DNA from: Gammaproteobacteria bacterium
GTDB taxonomy: Bacteria; Pseudomonadota; Gammaproteobacteria; Nitrosococcales; Methylophagaceae
Length of the DNA: 64,000 nt
Direction: 5' to 3'
Assembly: GCA_029248745.1 (NCBI GenBank)
Contig: JAQWIT010000008.1
Location: 170,611 to 234,610, forward strand
Below are positions 46,004-55,253 of this stretch, piece by piece. Position numbers and translations under genes: made by a program. The notes beneath the pieces were generated by a model. That model did no database searches, was not told where the DNA came from, and saw only the letters and a list, made by a program, of their open reading frames with translations. Within the stretch, counting starts at the first letter, position 1. Each line of letters opens with the position of its first letter.

Positions 46004-46772
46004 ATTGGACTTAGTGTTAAGGCAAGCGGCCTTTATGTTGGCTTTGTTAATGGTTTCGTCAGTTCAGGCTATGACACAACAAGATTATGACACTGCATTG
46101 GGCCAGTGGACTCAAGTATTAACGGCTTTTGTAAATGAGGAAGGTCAGACCGACTTTGCAGCTCTAGCAGGAGATAAGGAAGCGTTATCAGCGTATGTCG
46201 ACTTCGTTGCGACGGTGAGTCCACAATCACATCCTTTATTATTTTCGACCCCTGCGGATGTGCTGGCTTATCACATCAATACATACAATGCGTTGGCGAT
46301 GTATGGCGTTATTGATGAAGGATTACTAACAGATTTTGATAGTTTTTTTAAGCGTCTTAGTTTTTTTAAATTACGCGATATTCGTATTGGTGGTGAATCG
46401 ACTTCGCTTTATGACTATGAAAATGATGTGATTCGCTCTTTAAATGAACCGAGAATCCATTTTGCATTGAATTGCATGGTGAAGGACTGTCCAAGATTAC
46501 CGATGGTGCCTTTCGATGCAGCGGAATTAGAAGCGCAATTATCTGAGTTGACCTGGCAGTTTTTTAATAAAGAGAAACACCTTCGAATTGATGGTGATAA
46601 TGAGGTTGTTTATGTCTCCGAAATTTTAGACTTTTATACAAAAGATTTTGTGGTGTCGGGGGATCAACAAGATTTGCTAATGTATATAAACAGATACAGG
46701 AAAGTAGCTATCCCAGCAGATTATAAAGTTGAATTTATCGACTATGATTGGACCATTAATCAGCAACCTTAA
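45993..46772 (+). CDS. Exported DUF547 protein
   Basis: A GTG at 45993 gives a signal peptide (VKIKLDLVLRQAAFMLALLM, cleaved near VQA) and about 259 residues. A longer in-frame ORF starts at 45933 but has no signal and would overlap far into the radical SAM gene. DUF547 features are LAYHINTYNALAMYGVI, IHFALNCMVKDCPRLP and EVVYVSEILDFYTKDF; the Cys/His positions recall the papain-like fold proposed for the family. It is cotranscribed with the radical SAM gene. Function unknown. Confidence 0.82.
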   Translation: MKIKLDLVLRQAAFMLALLMVSSVQAMTQQDYDTALGQWTQVLTAFVNEEGQTDFAALAGDKEALSAYVDFVATVSPQSHPLLFSTPADVLAYHINTYNALAMYGVIDEGLLTDFDSFFKRLSFFKLRDIRIGGESTSLYDYENDVIRSLNEPRIHFALNCMVKDCPRLPMVPFDAAELEAQLSELTWQFFNKEKHLRIDGDNEVVYVSEILDFYTKDFVVSGDQQDLLMYINRYRKVAIPADYKVEFIDYDWTINQQP

Positions 46773-47229
46773 ATAAGGTCGGTTTGAGGTATGCTTTGAG
46801 ATAAAGCGGATGAGCAGGTTCACCACTTTTGTTCATTTTTAAATAATGTAATGGTTGAATTTGCTGTTTTACTTTCTCGGATCTGTTTTGGTATTGTCCG
46901 TCGTTTCCCCAAGCAGCAATGATGAGCTCTGTTTTATGGGCTAATTGCTGGAGCCAATAATCATTGTCTTTCCCCACGACGCGTTTACGTTTTAATAAAT
47001 CTTTAGGCTGGGTTGCACGGTAGGCAAAAAGGTTTGCGGTGTAAACACCACCATAACCCCAAGCTTTGGCAAACTTGATACAACGGATTAAAGTGGGGTC
47101 ATCGACCGTCTCATCAGCTGTTGATGGGTTAAGCCCAATAAACATCACGGTTGGTTTTGAGTCATCCCAGATGCGCCATAAAGCATAGCGATAGCGTCTG
47201 CATGGGGAAAGTTCGGCGCCTTTTTTCAT
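46756..47229 (-). CDS. DUF1643 family protein
   Basis: A 157-residue cytoplasmic protein. YRYALWRIW, VMFIGLNPSTADETVDDPT and ANLFAYRATQPKDL are the family signature. Function unknown; members often lie in accessory regions. Its start overlaps the YbaK gene stop (ATGA), and its end overlaps the convergent DUF547 gene by 17 bases. Confidence 0.88.
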   Translation of the reverse strand: MKKGAELSPCRRYRYALWRIWDDSKPTVMFIGLNPSTADETVDDPTLIRCIKFAKAWGYGGVYTANLFAYRATQPKDLLKRKRVVGKDNDYWLQQLAHKTELIIAAWGNDGQYQNRSEKVKQQIQPLHYLKMNKSGEPAHPLYLKAYLKPTLFKVAD

Positions 47230-47726
47230 TCTTCTTTGATGAATTGGCCGGTTTGAGTGTTGTCGCCCATGGCTGTTTTGAGATCTTGGTTTGATAAGGC
47301 AAGGGCGTAGCCCAATACGCCACTGCCGATAATGACGGTGTCATAGTCCTCAATATTGTTATCACGTATGACGGTTAAGGTGTCTGGTAGTGCAATAGGC
47401 GGGACAGCTCCAATGACATAACCAGTGGCATCTTCAACTTGGTCAAAATCAGCCATTTTTAGTTTGCGCTCACCAAGGTGTTTTCGAATTGCGCCCCAGT
47501 CGGCACGGCCGCCACCTGCGACGGCAAGTAAGACATAGGTATCTGAACCTGTCTTGAACAATAGACTGCGGACAACTGAAGCAGGGTCACGGCCGTCTGA
47601 ATGTAGTAAAGCTTCTAAATTTCTGACGGGCTTTTTATCATCTGTGAGTGGAATGGTCACGATATCGTAATCGATATCGTTGTATTGGAGGATATCGGTA
47701 ACAGGAGACGAAACAGATTCACTCAT
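47226..47726 (-). CDS. YbaK/EbsC-family aminoacyl-tRNA deacylase
   Basis: The ATG at 47726 (MSESVSSPVTD) gives about 166 residues; the ORF is open 12 codons further upstream. Features are VVRSLLFKTGSDTYVLLAVAGGGRADW, in which the Lys in FKTG is the conserved editing residue, and GYVIGAVPPIALP. The family hydrolyses mischarged Cys- or Ala-tRNA(Pro). Exact specificity unknown. Coupled to the DUF1643 gene. Confidence 0.87.
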   Translation of the reverse strand: MSESVSSPVTDILQYNDIDYDIVTIPLTDDKKPVRNLEALLHSDGRDPASVVRSLLFKTGSDTYVLLAVAGGGRADWGAIRKHLGERKLKMADFDQVEDATGYVIGAVPPIALPDTLTVIRDNNIEDYDTVIIGSGVLGYALALSNQDLKTAMGDNTQTGQFIKEE

Positions 47727-47907
47727 GGTTGTTGCCTTGTAAAAAAATGGTATTTGGTTCATTTTACCTTAGTATGATGTGATGGAGATATTTTGCAGTG
47801 TAGAAGATGTCTATATAAGGAAATTACCTTGTTACTTGTTGAAATATTGATAAAAATGGACTTATGGAAGTATTGTTAATGCGTGATAACTTGATATTGG
47901 AGAGAAT

Positions 47908-48351
47908 ATGAAACAGATAATGATGTGGTTGATGGCTTTTGCAATGAGCATTGGACTTGTACAAGCTGAATTACATGATGATAAGCCGTTTGCTGAAACA
48001 CATATCATTATGCAAGTGAGTGATGCTGAGCCAGTGCATTATCGGGCAGTATTGGATATTGCTAATAATCTGACTAAACGCTATGGCCAAGAGAAGGTTG
48101 ATATTGAAGTGATTGCTTTTGGTGTGGGTGTGCCTTTTGTGTTTGCAGGGGAAAATGATAAATTCACATCACGCATTGCGAGTCTGCAAGAACATGGTGT
48201 ACGTTTTTATGTGTGTGGTAATACATTAGATACGCTAGAAAGAAAGCATGGCAAACGCCCTGAGCTATTGCTAGGTGTTGAAGTGGTTCAAACAGGGGTG
48301 AAATTCTTGATTGATGAAATTCAAAAAGGATATATTCCGGTTCATCCTTAA
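47908..48351 (+). CDS. Exported DsrE-family protein
   Basis: 147 residues with a signal peptide (WLMAFAMSIGLVQA) and a DsrE-like fold: IMQVSDAEPVHYRAVLDIANNL, VIAFGVGVPFVFAGEN, and a single cysteine in RFYVCGNTL. Periplasmic DsrE proteins are found in sulfur- and methyl-oxidising proteobacteria; their substrate is unknown. RBS GGAGAG. A strong terminator follows. Confidence 0.85.
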   Translation: MKQIMMWLMAFAMSIGLVQAELHDDKPFAETHIIMQVSDAEPVHYRAVLDIANNLTKRYGQEKVDIEVIAFGVGVPFVFAGENDKFTSRIASLQEHGVRFYVCGNTLDTLERKHGKRPELLLGVEVVQTGVKFLIDEIQKGYIPVHP

Positions 48352-48375
48352 ATTGAGTTTGCTAAAGGAAGATAT

Positions 48376-48404
48376 AAGGCCAAGCAGTTGCTTGGCCTTT
48401 TTTA
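48376..48404. terminator. Strong bidirectional terminator
   Basis: A perfect stem AAGGCCAAGCA / TGCTTGGCCTT with a 2-base loop, followed by TTTTTT on the plus strand. It ends the DsrE gene and also faces the DUF481 remnant on the other strand. Confidence 0.88.
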
Positions 48405-48416
48405 TGATTGAGACTT

Positions 48417-49467
48417 TTACCAAGCCAATTGTAGTTTCGAATAATAGCTCGTATCTAAGTGTTTCCTGTCATCAGCTGGTAGGCTTTTATAATCGTTACT
48501 TAAACCTAATCTTAGTTGCCAATATTCTGATAAGCCAAGTGGAGTTTCTATGCTTGAGTCGTGGGTGATGAGATAGTCATTAAAATCATCAATGGCTGGG
48601 GTATAAGTCATATTATTTTTCATTCTTGCCAAACTGATAAATTGCCAATCATGTGCCAAGCCAAAATCGATCGTGGGTGTTTGCTCGGTTATACCATCAT
48701 TAAATTTTTCATGGCAATAATCAAAACCAGAGCGTAATTCAAGCAAGTGTTCTTCGGAATTTAGTGGTCGATATTGAGTCCGGCATCGAGTATGGTACGT
48801 TAAACGATATCTTCGAAGTCATCTTTCTCGAATTCTGAACGTACATACCAGCCTCAGGGATCATTTGGTAGGCAGTGTATTCTGCGCCTATGATTGTTTC
48901 GTCAGAACTATCGATGCTATCGCGATCGGCTTGTTCTATGGAGCCATAAAAGAGGAAAGTATCATTGTTACCGGTTAATTTGGCGGCAAAAGCTAAAGCT
49001 AGACCAAACTCATCAGAATTACCTTTCTTGCCGGCAATATCGAAGCCAGCTTCATAATGCCATTTTCTTAGCGCCGCCTGCCGCTCTTCTTCAAGGCGAA
49101 GTATTTGAGGAGCTTGTTCAGAAGATAACCATGCTTCGGTAATATCAGTTATTTGTAATTCGATTGAACGTGCATCATTTACGATATAAAGCATATTGTC
49201 ATTTGTTTGGTAGTTGGGCATTCCCGTGACGATGCTGCCATCTTATAGACGGTTGGAGATGCTTTGCTCAGTGGAAAGTTGCTTTATTTGATCGCGTTGA
49301 ATCGTGATGTCTCCAGCGTAGTCTGTCTGTAGGGTCACAGTATCGTTGGAGATACTTTTTAAATTGCCTATAAGGCGACTACCATCCTTTGTATCAATGT
49401 GTTCTAGCGCATTAACTTGTATCGTGAATAGCAGACACAAACAGAAGAACTTGACAGTTTTTTTCAT
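48417..49467 (-). pseudogene. Degraded DUF481 outer-membrane protein
   Basis: The N-terminal part (49467-49246) has a signal peptide (VKFFCLCLLFTIQVNA) and IDTKDGSRLIGNLKSISNDTV, a DUF481-type start. An in-frame TAA at 49243-49245 follows, then the body with LRLEEERQAALRKWHYEAGFD. Near 48855 the frame changes; WYVRSEFEKDDFEDIV, then TAA (48800-48802), and TILDAGLNIDH are read in another frame. A second change near 48760 leads to LLELRSGFDYCHEKF and the C-terminal YSKLQLAW. Two nonsense changes and two frameshifts make it non-functional. Confidence 0.85.
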
Positions 49468-49539
49468 ACCAGTATCAATGTTTTTGTTGGGTTACGGGTT
49501 GGGACTCGAATTTAAGCTGTGCATATTAGCAGATAGCTA

Positions 49540-49556
49540 CCCCCCCCCCATGGGGG
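49540..49556. repeat. Ten-C homopolymer with a palindromic flank
   Basis: Ten C bases (49540-49549) followed by ATGGGGG form a CCCCCATGGGGG palindrome in the leader upstream of the DUF481 remnant. Confidence 0.6.
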
Positions 49557-49661
49557 AGAATGATGCTGTTTCGAAATTGTGTTCAGGTTGTGGTTATATG
49601 ACAAGCGAACATAAATATCTAACCCTTTTGTAGGGTTGGATATAGGCGTCTTGTTGTGGGT

Positions 49662-49901
49662 TTAGTTCTTAATTAAGCTTAGAATATAGAGCAATATTAC
49701 TGCACCGATGGTTGCCGTTATGATAGAGCCTAAAAGCCCGCTGGCAGAAAATCCGATTAGGTTAAAAACAAAACCACCGATGAAGGCGCCAACAATACCG
49801 ATGACCATATCAGTGATTAAGCCAGCACCACCACCTTTCATAAGCTTACCAGCAAGTCAGCCTGCAATTGCACCAATGGCTAAGAATATAACAAGTTCCA
49901 T
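49662..49901 (-). pseudogene. GlsB/YeaQ/YmgE-family membrane protein with one stop
   Basis: An 80-codon frame, mostly hydrophobic and glycine-rich (LAGKLMKGGGAG, VIGIVGAFIGGFVF, GSIITATIGAVILLYIL). Codon 15 is TGA (49857-49859) where the family has Trp in GAIAGWLAGK; a single G-to-A change explains it. Family members are small inner-membrane, stress-induced proteins. The rest is intact, so it may be a very recent loss. Confidence 0.8.
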
Positions 49902-50119
49902 AATGGTTCCATGTGGTGGTGATTAGGTTTGGTATGGCGATGAATAGCATGACTCCAGATAATGCATGAAATTCTTGTTTTATAAATGTAATGTATTTAT
50001 TGGCAGGTTGTCGTGGTCATTTGCTTTATTGAGGGCTGAAAATGCTCAGTGATTTGTTGTTTCTCTTTGGTTAATAAAAGGTAATATGACATTAATTAAT
50101 GTTTGAATGAGGATATTTC

Positions 50120-52924
50120 ATGGCGCAAGTGGGTCAAGTCTCTGAGCAATGGCAGCGTCTACTTAAAGGAAGTACGTTAACTGATTCAGCGGAACAGGTT
50201 TTAATGGGGAGCCAGTTTGTCAGTCAATGGGGGGAACGTTTTGAAGAGCAGGCACAAAGTCTTATTGATTCAGGTGATATTGAAATACGTTATGAGGAGA
50301 CAGGCTATCAACAACGTCTAGCGTTCTTTCTGTTAGAGGTGTCAGACGAAACTCAGCTTCATCAGCAAATACGACGTTTTCGCCAAAGAGAAATGACAAG
50401 GGTTATTTGGCGAGATATGGCTGGTTGGGCTGATCTCGCTGAGACAGTGCGAGAATTGTCGGCCTTAGCGGATGCGTGTATTCGACAAACCTTAGCAAAA
50501 TTATATCAGTGGCACTGTGTTCAATATGGTACGCCATTCAATGAAGTTGGGGAGCAGCAGAACCTGATCGTTATTGGTATGGGAAAGTTAGGTGCAGGTG
50601 AACTCAACCTTTCCTCAGATATTGATCTGATTTTTAGTTTTTATGAACAGGGTGAAACACAAGGTGGTCCCCGCAGTATTAGCAATGAACTGTTTTTCAC
50701 TCGTTTGGGCCAGAAGTTAGTTCAAGCCTTGGATAATGTGACGACGGATGGTTTCGTATTTCGTGTTGATATGCGTTTACGGCCTCATGGTGATAGTGGC
50801 GCGCTGGTGAGTTGTTTTGATTCGCTGGAAGATTATTACCAAACACAAGGCCGTGAGTGGGAGCGTTATGCGATGATCAAAGCACGTTTCATTACGGGTA
50901 ATGATGCTGAAAAAAACGCACTGAGAAGCTTGTTACGGCCTTTTGTTTATCGACGTTATTTGGATTACGGCGTGTTTGACTCATTGCGCGAAATGAAGTC
51001 AATGATTGTGAGTCAGTTGAGGCGAAAAGGTGTCGAGGACAATATCAAGCTAGGTGTGGGTGGTATTCGTGAAATCGAGTTTATTGGCCAAGTTTTTCAG
51101 CTGATCTACGGTGGTCGCGATGAGCCACTGCAACAGCGCCCCATTTTGACGGTTTTAGATTTACTTGTTGAGCGTCAATGTTTATCTGAGCAAGCAGTTG
51201 ATGATCTAAAGCAGGCGTATATATTTTTGCGTCGGACAGAGCACCGAATACAGGCTTTTGCTGACCAGCAAACACATTTATTGCCCGATGATGAGGCGGG
51301 TTTATTGCGTATCGCTAACTTGATGGGATTTGATAAGACATCAGATTTTTTATTTGTTTTAAATAAACACCGTGAACAGGTGCAAGATCATTTTGAACAG
51401 GTATTGACCTCACCACAAGCCGATGCCCAACCAGCAGAAGAGACGTCATTATTTTCATCGACAACAGATGATAAAGTCGCCTACTTAGCGGAATTAGGTT
51501 TTGAGAAAACACAACAGGGTGTGGCTTTAATATTAGGTTTATTTGATACCCATAACTATCGTAATTTAGGTGAAATCGAACACCAACGGTTGGTCAAATT
51601 ATTACCTTTATTAGTGAAGGCTGCTTCACATGTTGCGAATCCTGATGACTGTCTGAACCGTTTGCTAACCCTTGTTGAGAGTATTTTACGACGCAGTGCT
51701 TATATGTCGTTGCTGGTTGAGAATCCCTTGGCATTGTCTCAGTTAGTTAAGCTGTGTGCAGCGAGTCCATGGATCAGCAGTCAATTAGCGCGGCATCCTA
51801 TGTTGTTGGATGAATTATTGGATCCGAGAATGCTATATGACGTGCCAGATCGTGGCCAACAGGTGCGTAAATTGACAGCTTGTATTACCACAGCTGAGGA
51901 GACTGATTTAGAGCAACAGATGGTGTTGTTACGTGAATTTAGGCAAATTGCTTCGTTACATGTTGCTGCCGCTGATATCACACAGGTATTACCATTAATG
52001 CGAGTAGGTGATCAGTTAACGGAATTGGCTGAAATTCAGCTTGTTCAGATCCTCGAGTTGTCATGGCGTCATATGGTTGCACGTCATGGTCGCCCGCCGT
52101 GTACAGACAATGATGATCTGTCTCAATGTGGTTTTTCAGTGTTGGCGTATGGCAAATTAGGCGGCCTAGAGCTGGGCTATGGCTCGGATTTAGATTTGGT
52201 GTTTGTTTTTGACGATAAAGTGAATATCGGTTTAACTGATGGTGAAAAACCAGTTGAACCGTTGGTGTTTTATACCCGTTTAGCACAGCGGATGATTCAT
52301 TTTATGAATACGGTGACGACTGGGGGCATATTGTATGAAGTTGATATGCGCTTACGTCCGAATGGTCAATCAGGCCTATTAGTGACTGATGTTTCTGGCT
52401 TTGAAGCATATCAAAAATATGAAGCATGGACATGGGAGCATCAGGCGCTAGTTCGGGCGCGTTGTGTTGCTGGTGATTCGACATTATCAGAGCAGGTTAG
52501 GGCGATTAGGTCAGAAATTTTGGCTCAAAAACGTGATTTAACGACTTTGATAAAAGATGTCAGTGAGATGCGTGCTAAAATGCGCGAGCTATCGAATAAA
52601 AGTACGACTGAATTATTTGATTTGAAGCAAGGTGAAGGTGGTATTACGGACATTGAATTTATGGTCCAATATGCTGCATTGGCCTGGTCTTCAGATTGCC
52701 CGGATTTATTAGTCTATACCGATAATATCCGGGTATTAGAGGCGTTAAAAACATCAGAAAAATTGAGCGAACATGACAGTAATATGTTGGCTGGTGCATA
52801 TCGTTTTTATCGTAAATTAGCGAATCATTGTATTTTGCAGGAAAAGCCCATTGTAGTACCGATTGAACGGGTGGCTGCGTATCGGACACAAGTCGCGAGT
52901 ATTTGGCAACGTTGGTTTGGGTGA
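50120..52924 (+). CDS. glnE: Bifunctional glutamine synthetase adenylyltransferase/deadenylase
   Basis: 934 residues with two nucleotidyltransferase domains. The N-terminal deadenylase domain has GMGKLGAGELNLSSDIDLIF near residue 150, and the C-terminal adenylyltransferase domain has YGKLGGLELGYGSDLDLVFVFD near 676. It controls glutamine synthetase by adenylation according to PII state. Full length. RBS AGGA. Confidence 0.97.
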   Translation: MAQVGQVSEQWQRLLKGSTLTDSAEQVLMGSQFVSQWGERFEEQAQSLIDSGDIEIRYEETGYQQRLAFFLLEVSDETQLHQQIRRFRQREMTRVIWRDMAGWADLAETVRELSALADACIRQTLAKLYQWHCVQYGTPFNEVGEQQNLIVIGMGKLGAGELNLSSDIDLIFSFYEQGETQGGPRSISNELFFTRLGQKLVQALDNVTTDGFVFRVDMRLRPHGDSGALVSCFDSLEDYYQTQGREWERYAMIKARFITGNDAEKNALRSLLRPFVYRRYLDYGVFDSLREMKSMIVSQLRRKGVEDNIKLGVGGIREIEFIGQVFQLIYGGRDEPLQQRPILTVLDLLVERQCLSEQAVDDLKQAYIFLRRTEHRIQAFADQQTHLLPDDEAGLLRIANLMGFDKTSDFLFVLNKHREQVQDHFEQVLTSPQADAQPAEETSLFSSTTDDKVAYLAELGFEKTQQGVALILGLFDTHNYRNLGEIEHQRLVKLLPLLVKAASHVANPDDCLNRLLTLVESILRRSAYMSLLVENPLALSQLVKLCAASPWISSQLARHPMLLDELLDPRMLYDVPDRGQQVRKLTACITTAEETDLEQQMVLLREFRQIASLHVAAADITQVLPLMRVGDQLTELAEIQLVQILELSWRHMVARHGRPPCTDNDDLSQCGFSVLAYGKLGGLELGYGSDLDLVFVFDDKVNIGLTDGEKPVEPLVFYTRLAQRMIHFMNTVTTGGILYEVDMRLRPNGQSGLLVTDVSGFEAYQKYEAWTWEHQALVRARCVAGDSTLSEQVRAIRSEILAQKRDLTTLIKDVSEMRAKMRELSNKSTTELFDLKQGEGGITDIEFMVQYAALAWSSDCPDLLVYTDNIRVLEALKTSEKLSEHDSNMLAGAYRFYRKLANHCILQEKPIVVPIERVAAYRTQVASIWQRWFG

Positions 52925-52963
52925 AAACCTAGTTTAAGACACGAAAATAGAGAAGTAGAGATT

Positions 52964-53896
52964 ATGGCAGCAGTAACAATGGCAGATCGTGATGGCACTA
53001 TCTGGTTAGATGGTGAATTGGTTCCGTGGCGAGATGCAAAAGTCCACTTATTAACGCATACCTTACATTATGGCTTGGGTGTGTTTGAGGGTGTCCGCGC
53101 TTATAAAACCGACCAAGGCCCTGCTATTTTTCGTTTGCAAGAACATACAGACCGTTTATTTCGCAGTGCGAAAATTATGGGTATGTCGATGCCATTTGAT
53201 AAAAATGCTATCAATGAAGCACAGAAAATTGCTGTCCGTGAAAACAATTTAGAATCAGCTTATATCCGCCCGATGTGCTTTTATGGCAGTGAAGGGATGG
53301 GTATTCGGGCTGATAATTTGCGTACCCATGTCATGGTGGCTGCTTGGGATTGGGGTTCTTATCTTGGCGAAGATAATATGAAGAATGGTATTCGCATCAA
53401 GACCTCTTCTTTTACACGTCATCACGTCAATATCACCATGTGTAAAGCGAAGGCGAATGGTAACTATATGAACTCCATCATGGCCTTACAAGAGGCGGTA
53501 ACGGATGGTTATGATGAAGCTTTGTTACTGGATTCTGAAGGGTTTGTTGCAGAAGGCAGTGGCGAGAATTTTTTCATGGTCCGTGACGGTGTACTATATA
53601 CCCCAGAGCTGACATCAGCATTAGAAGGCATCACGCGTGCGACGGTCATGACGTTGGCAGCGGATATTGGTCTTGAAGTGGTCGAAAAGCGCATCACACG
53701 TGATGAAGTGTATGTTGCGGATGAAGCCTTTTTCACCGGGACAGCTGCAGAAGTTACCCCTATTCGGGAATTAGATAACCGAGCGATTGGTAATGGGAGT
53801 CGCGGCCCGATTACAGAGCAATTACAAACAATGTATTTCGACCAGGTATATGGTCGCAGTGGTGATTACCGTCATTGGAATGATCACGTCGCTTAA
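52964..53896 (+). CDS. ilvE: Branched-chain amino-acid aminotransferase
   Basis: A fold-type IV PLP enzyme of 310 residues. MADRDGTIWLDGELVPW, HYGLGVFEGVRAY, the PLP-Lys region AKANGNYMNSIMAL and GEN/FF motifs near residue 205 (EGSGENFF) match IlvE. It makes Leu, Ile and Val from their keto acids. It complements ilvD in this window but is unlinked to it. Confidence 0.96.
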   Translation: MAAVTMADRDGTIWLDGELVPWRDAKVHLLTHTLHYGLGVFEGVRAYKTDQGPAIFRLQEHTDRLFRSAKIMGMSMPFDKNAINEAQKIAVRENNLESAYIRPMCFYGSEGMGIRADNLRTHVMVAAWDWGSYLGEDNMKNGIRIKTSSFTRHHVNITMCKAKANGNYMNSIMALQEAVTDGYDEALLLDSEGFVAEGSGENFFMVRDGVLYTPELTSALEGITRATVMTLAADIGLEVVEKRITRDEVYVADEAFFTGTAAEVTPIRELDNRAIGNGSRGPITEQLQTMYFDQVYGRSGDYRHWNDHVA

Positions 53897-53947
53897 CTCA
53901 ATAGCATTGAGCGAATAGCGTAGAAATAGAGAAAATGAGGATAGAAC

Positions 53948-54700
53948 ATGGCAGGTCATAGTAAGTGGGCAAATATTCAGCACCGTAAAGGGGCTCAGGA
54001 TGCGAAGCGGGGTAAATTATTTACTAAGTTTATTCGTGAAATTACCGTTGCTGCAAAAGAAGGTGGTAGTGATCCTGATAATAATCCACGGTTACGTGCG
54101 GCCATTGATAAAGCGTTGAGTGGCAATATGACACGTGATGTGATCGAGCGTGCAACGAAACGTGGTGCCGGTGAGCTAGAAGGGGTGACATACGAAGAAA
54201 TTCGTTACGAAGGCTATGGCCCAAGTGGCATTGCGATTATGATAGATTGCATGACGGATAACCGTAATAGAACGGTTGCAGCAGTACGTAATGTGTTCAC
54301 TAAGCGTGGCGGCAATATGGGTACTGACGGCAGTGTGGCTTACCTTTTTAATAAAAAAGGGATTATTTCCTATCCTGCAGGTACGGACGAAGACACTATT
54401 ATGGAAGGCGCATTGGATGCCGGTGCTGAAGATATTGTGACCAATGATGATGGTACCGTTGATGTGTTCACTGCGCCTGAAGACTATGCTGCGGTTAAAG
54501 ATGCTTTAGATCAAAGTGGTTTAGAAGCAACCTCATCAGAGGTGACAATGCACCCAGAAACAAGAGTAGCACTTGATGTCCAAGATGCAGGGAAAGCATT
54601 GGCAATGATTGATGCATTTGAAGATTTAGATGACATACAAGACGTGTATACCAATGCTGATTTTTCTGATGATGTCATGGCGCAATTGAATGCTGAGTAA
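53948..54700 (+). CDS. yebC: YebC/PmpR family regulator or translation factor
   Basis: 250 residues, with the strongly conserved start [21 protein letters not shown] and [13 protein letters not shown]. The family was described as a transcriptional regulator; newer work links it to relief of ribosome stalling. It is the first gene before ruvC, a very common order. Confidence 0.96.
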   Translation: MAGHSKWANIQHRKGAQDAKRGKLFTKFIREITVAAKEGGSDPDNNPRLRAAIDKALSGNMTRDVIERATKRGAGELEGVTYEEIRYEGYGPSGIAIMIDCMTDNRNRTVAAVRNVFTKRGGNMGTDGSVAYLFNKKGIISYPAGTDEDTIMEGALDAGAEDIVTNDDGTVDVFTAPEDYAAVKDALDQSGLEATSSEVTMHPETRVALDVQDAGKALAMIDAFEDLDDIQDVYTNADFSDDVMAQLNAE

Positions 54701-54713
54701 TTAGGTTTTCTCA

Positions 54714-55253
54714 ATGCCCCGTATTTTAGGTATCGACCCAGGATCTCGAAAAACGGGCTTTGGCATTATTGAGCTTAAAAATCGAAAAATACAGCACGTT
54801 ATCAATGGTCGGCTGATGGTTGGAGATGGAGACTTCCCTGATAGACTAAGACAAATTTTTGTTGGTCTAACAGAGCTAATTGAACGCTATCAACCCGATA
54901 TGATGGCCATTGAAAAAGTATTTTTACATAAAAATGCGGATTCGGCTTTGAAGTTAGGCCAGGCTCGGGGCGCTGCCATTTGTGCAGGTGTGAGTCAAAA
55001 CTTAGCCGTACATGAATATACGGCAACGCAGATCAAAAAAGCGGTAGTCGGCAATGGCCATGCTAAAAAAGACCAAGTGCAATATATGATGTCGATTATT
55101 CTTTCCTTACCTGACGTGATTGAAGAAGATGCTGCCGATGCGTTGGCTTGTGCCTTGACACATGCTAATTTTGCTGATGTCAGTGGGTCAAAAAACAGTA
55201 AATTGCCAGAGGGGATGCGAACTTCTCGGCGTGGAGGACGATACGGTCGATGA
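54714..55253 (+). CDS. ruvC: Holliday junction endodeoxyribonuclease RuvC
   Basis: 179 residues. Catalytic acids are visible in ILGIDPGSRKTGFG (D7), MAIEKVFLHKN, and EEDAADALACALTH. It cuts four-way junctions in the RuvABC complex. The stop overlaps the ruvA start (ATGA). Confidence 0.97.
   Translation: MPRILGIDPGSRKTGFGIIELKNRKIQHVINGRLMVGDGDFPDRLRQIFVGLTELIERYQPDMMAIEKVFLHKNADSALKLGQARGAAICAGVSQNLAVHEYTATQIKKAVVGNGHAKKDQVQYMMSIILSLPDVIEEDAADALACALTHANFADVSGSKNSKLPEGMRTSRRGGRYGR

Noticed and set aside
49346..49633. 95-residue plus-strand frame crossing the C10 tract
   Set aside because: It is antisense to the DUF481 signal region and includes the homopolymer; no family match.
49857..49859. 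TGA read as selenocysteine or as Trp by a recoded genetic code
   Set aside because: TGA is used as a normal stop in many genes here (for example pilH, ruvC, ybgC), and no SECIS-like structure is evident. Simple mutation is the easiest reading.
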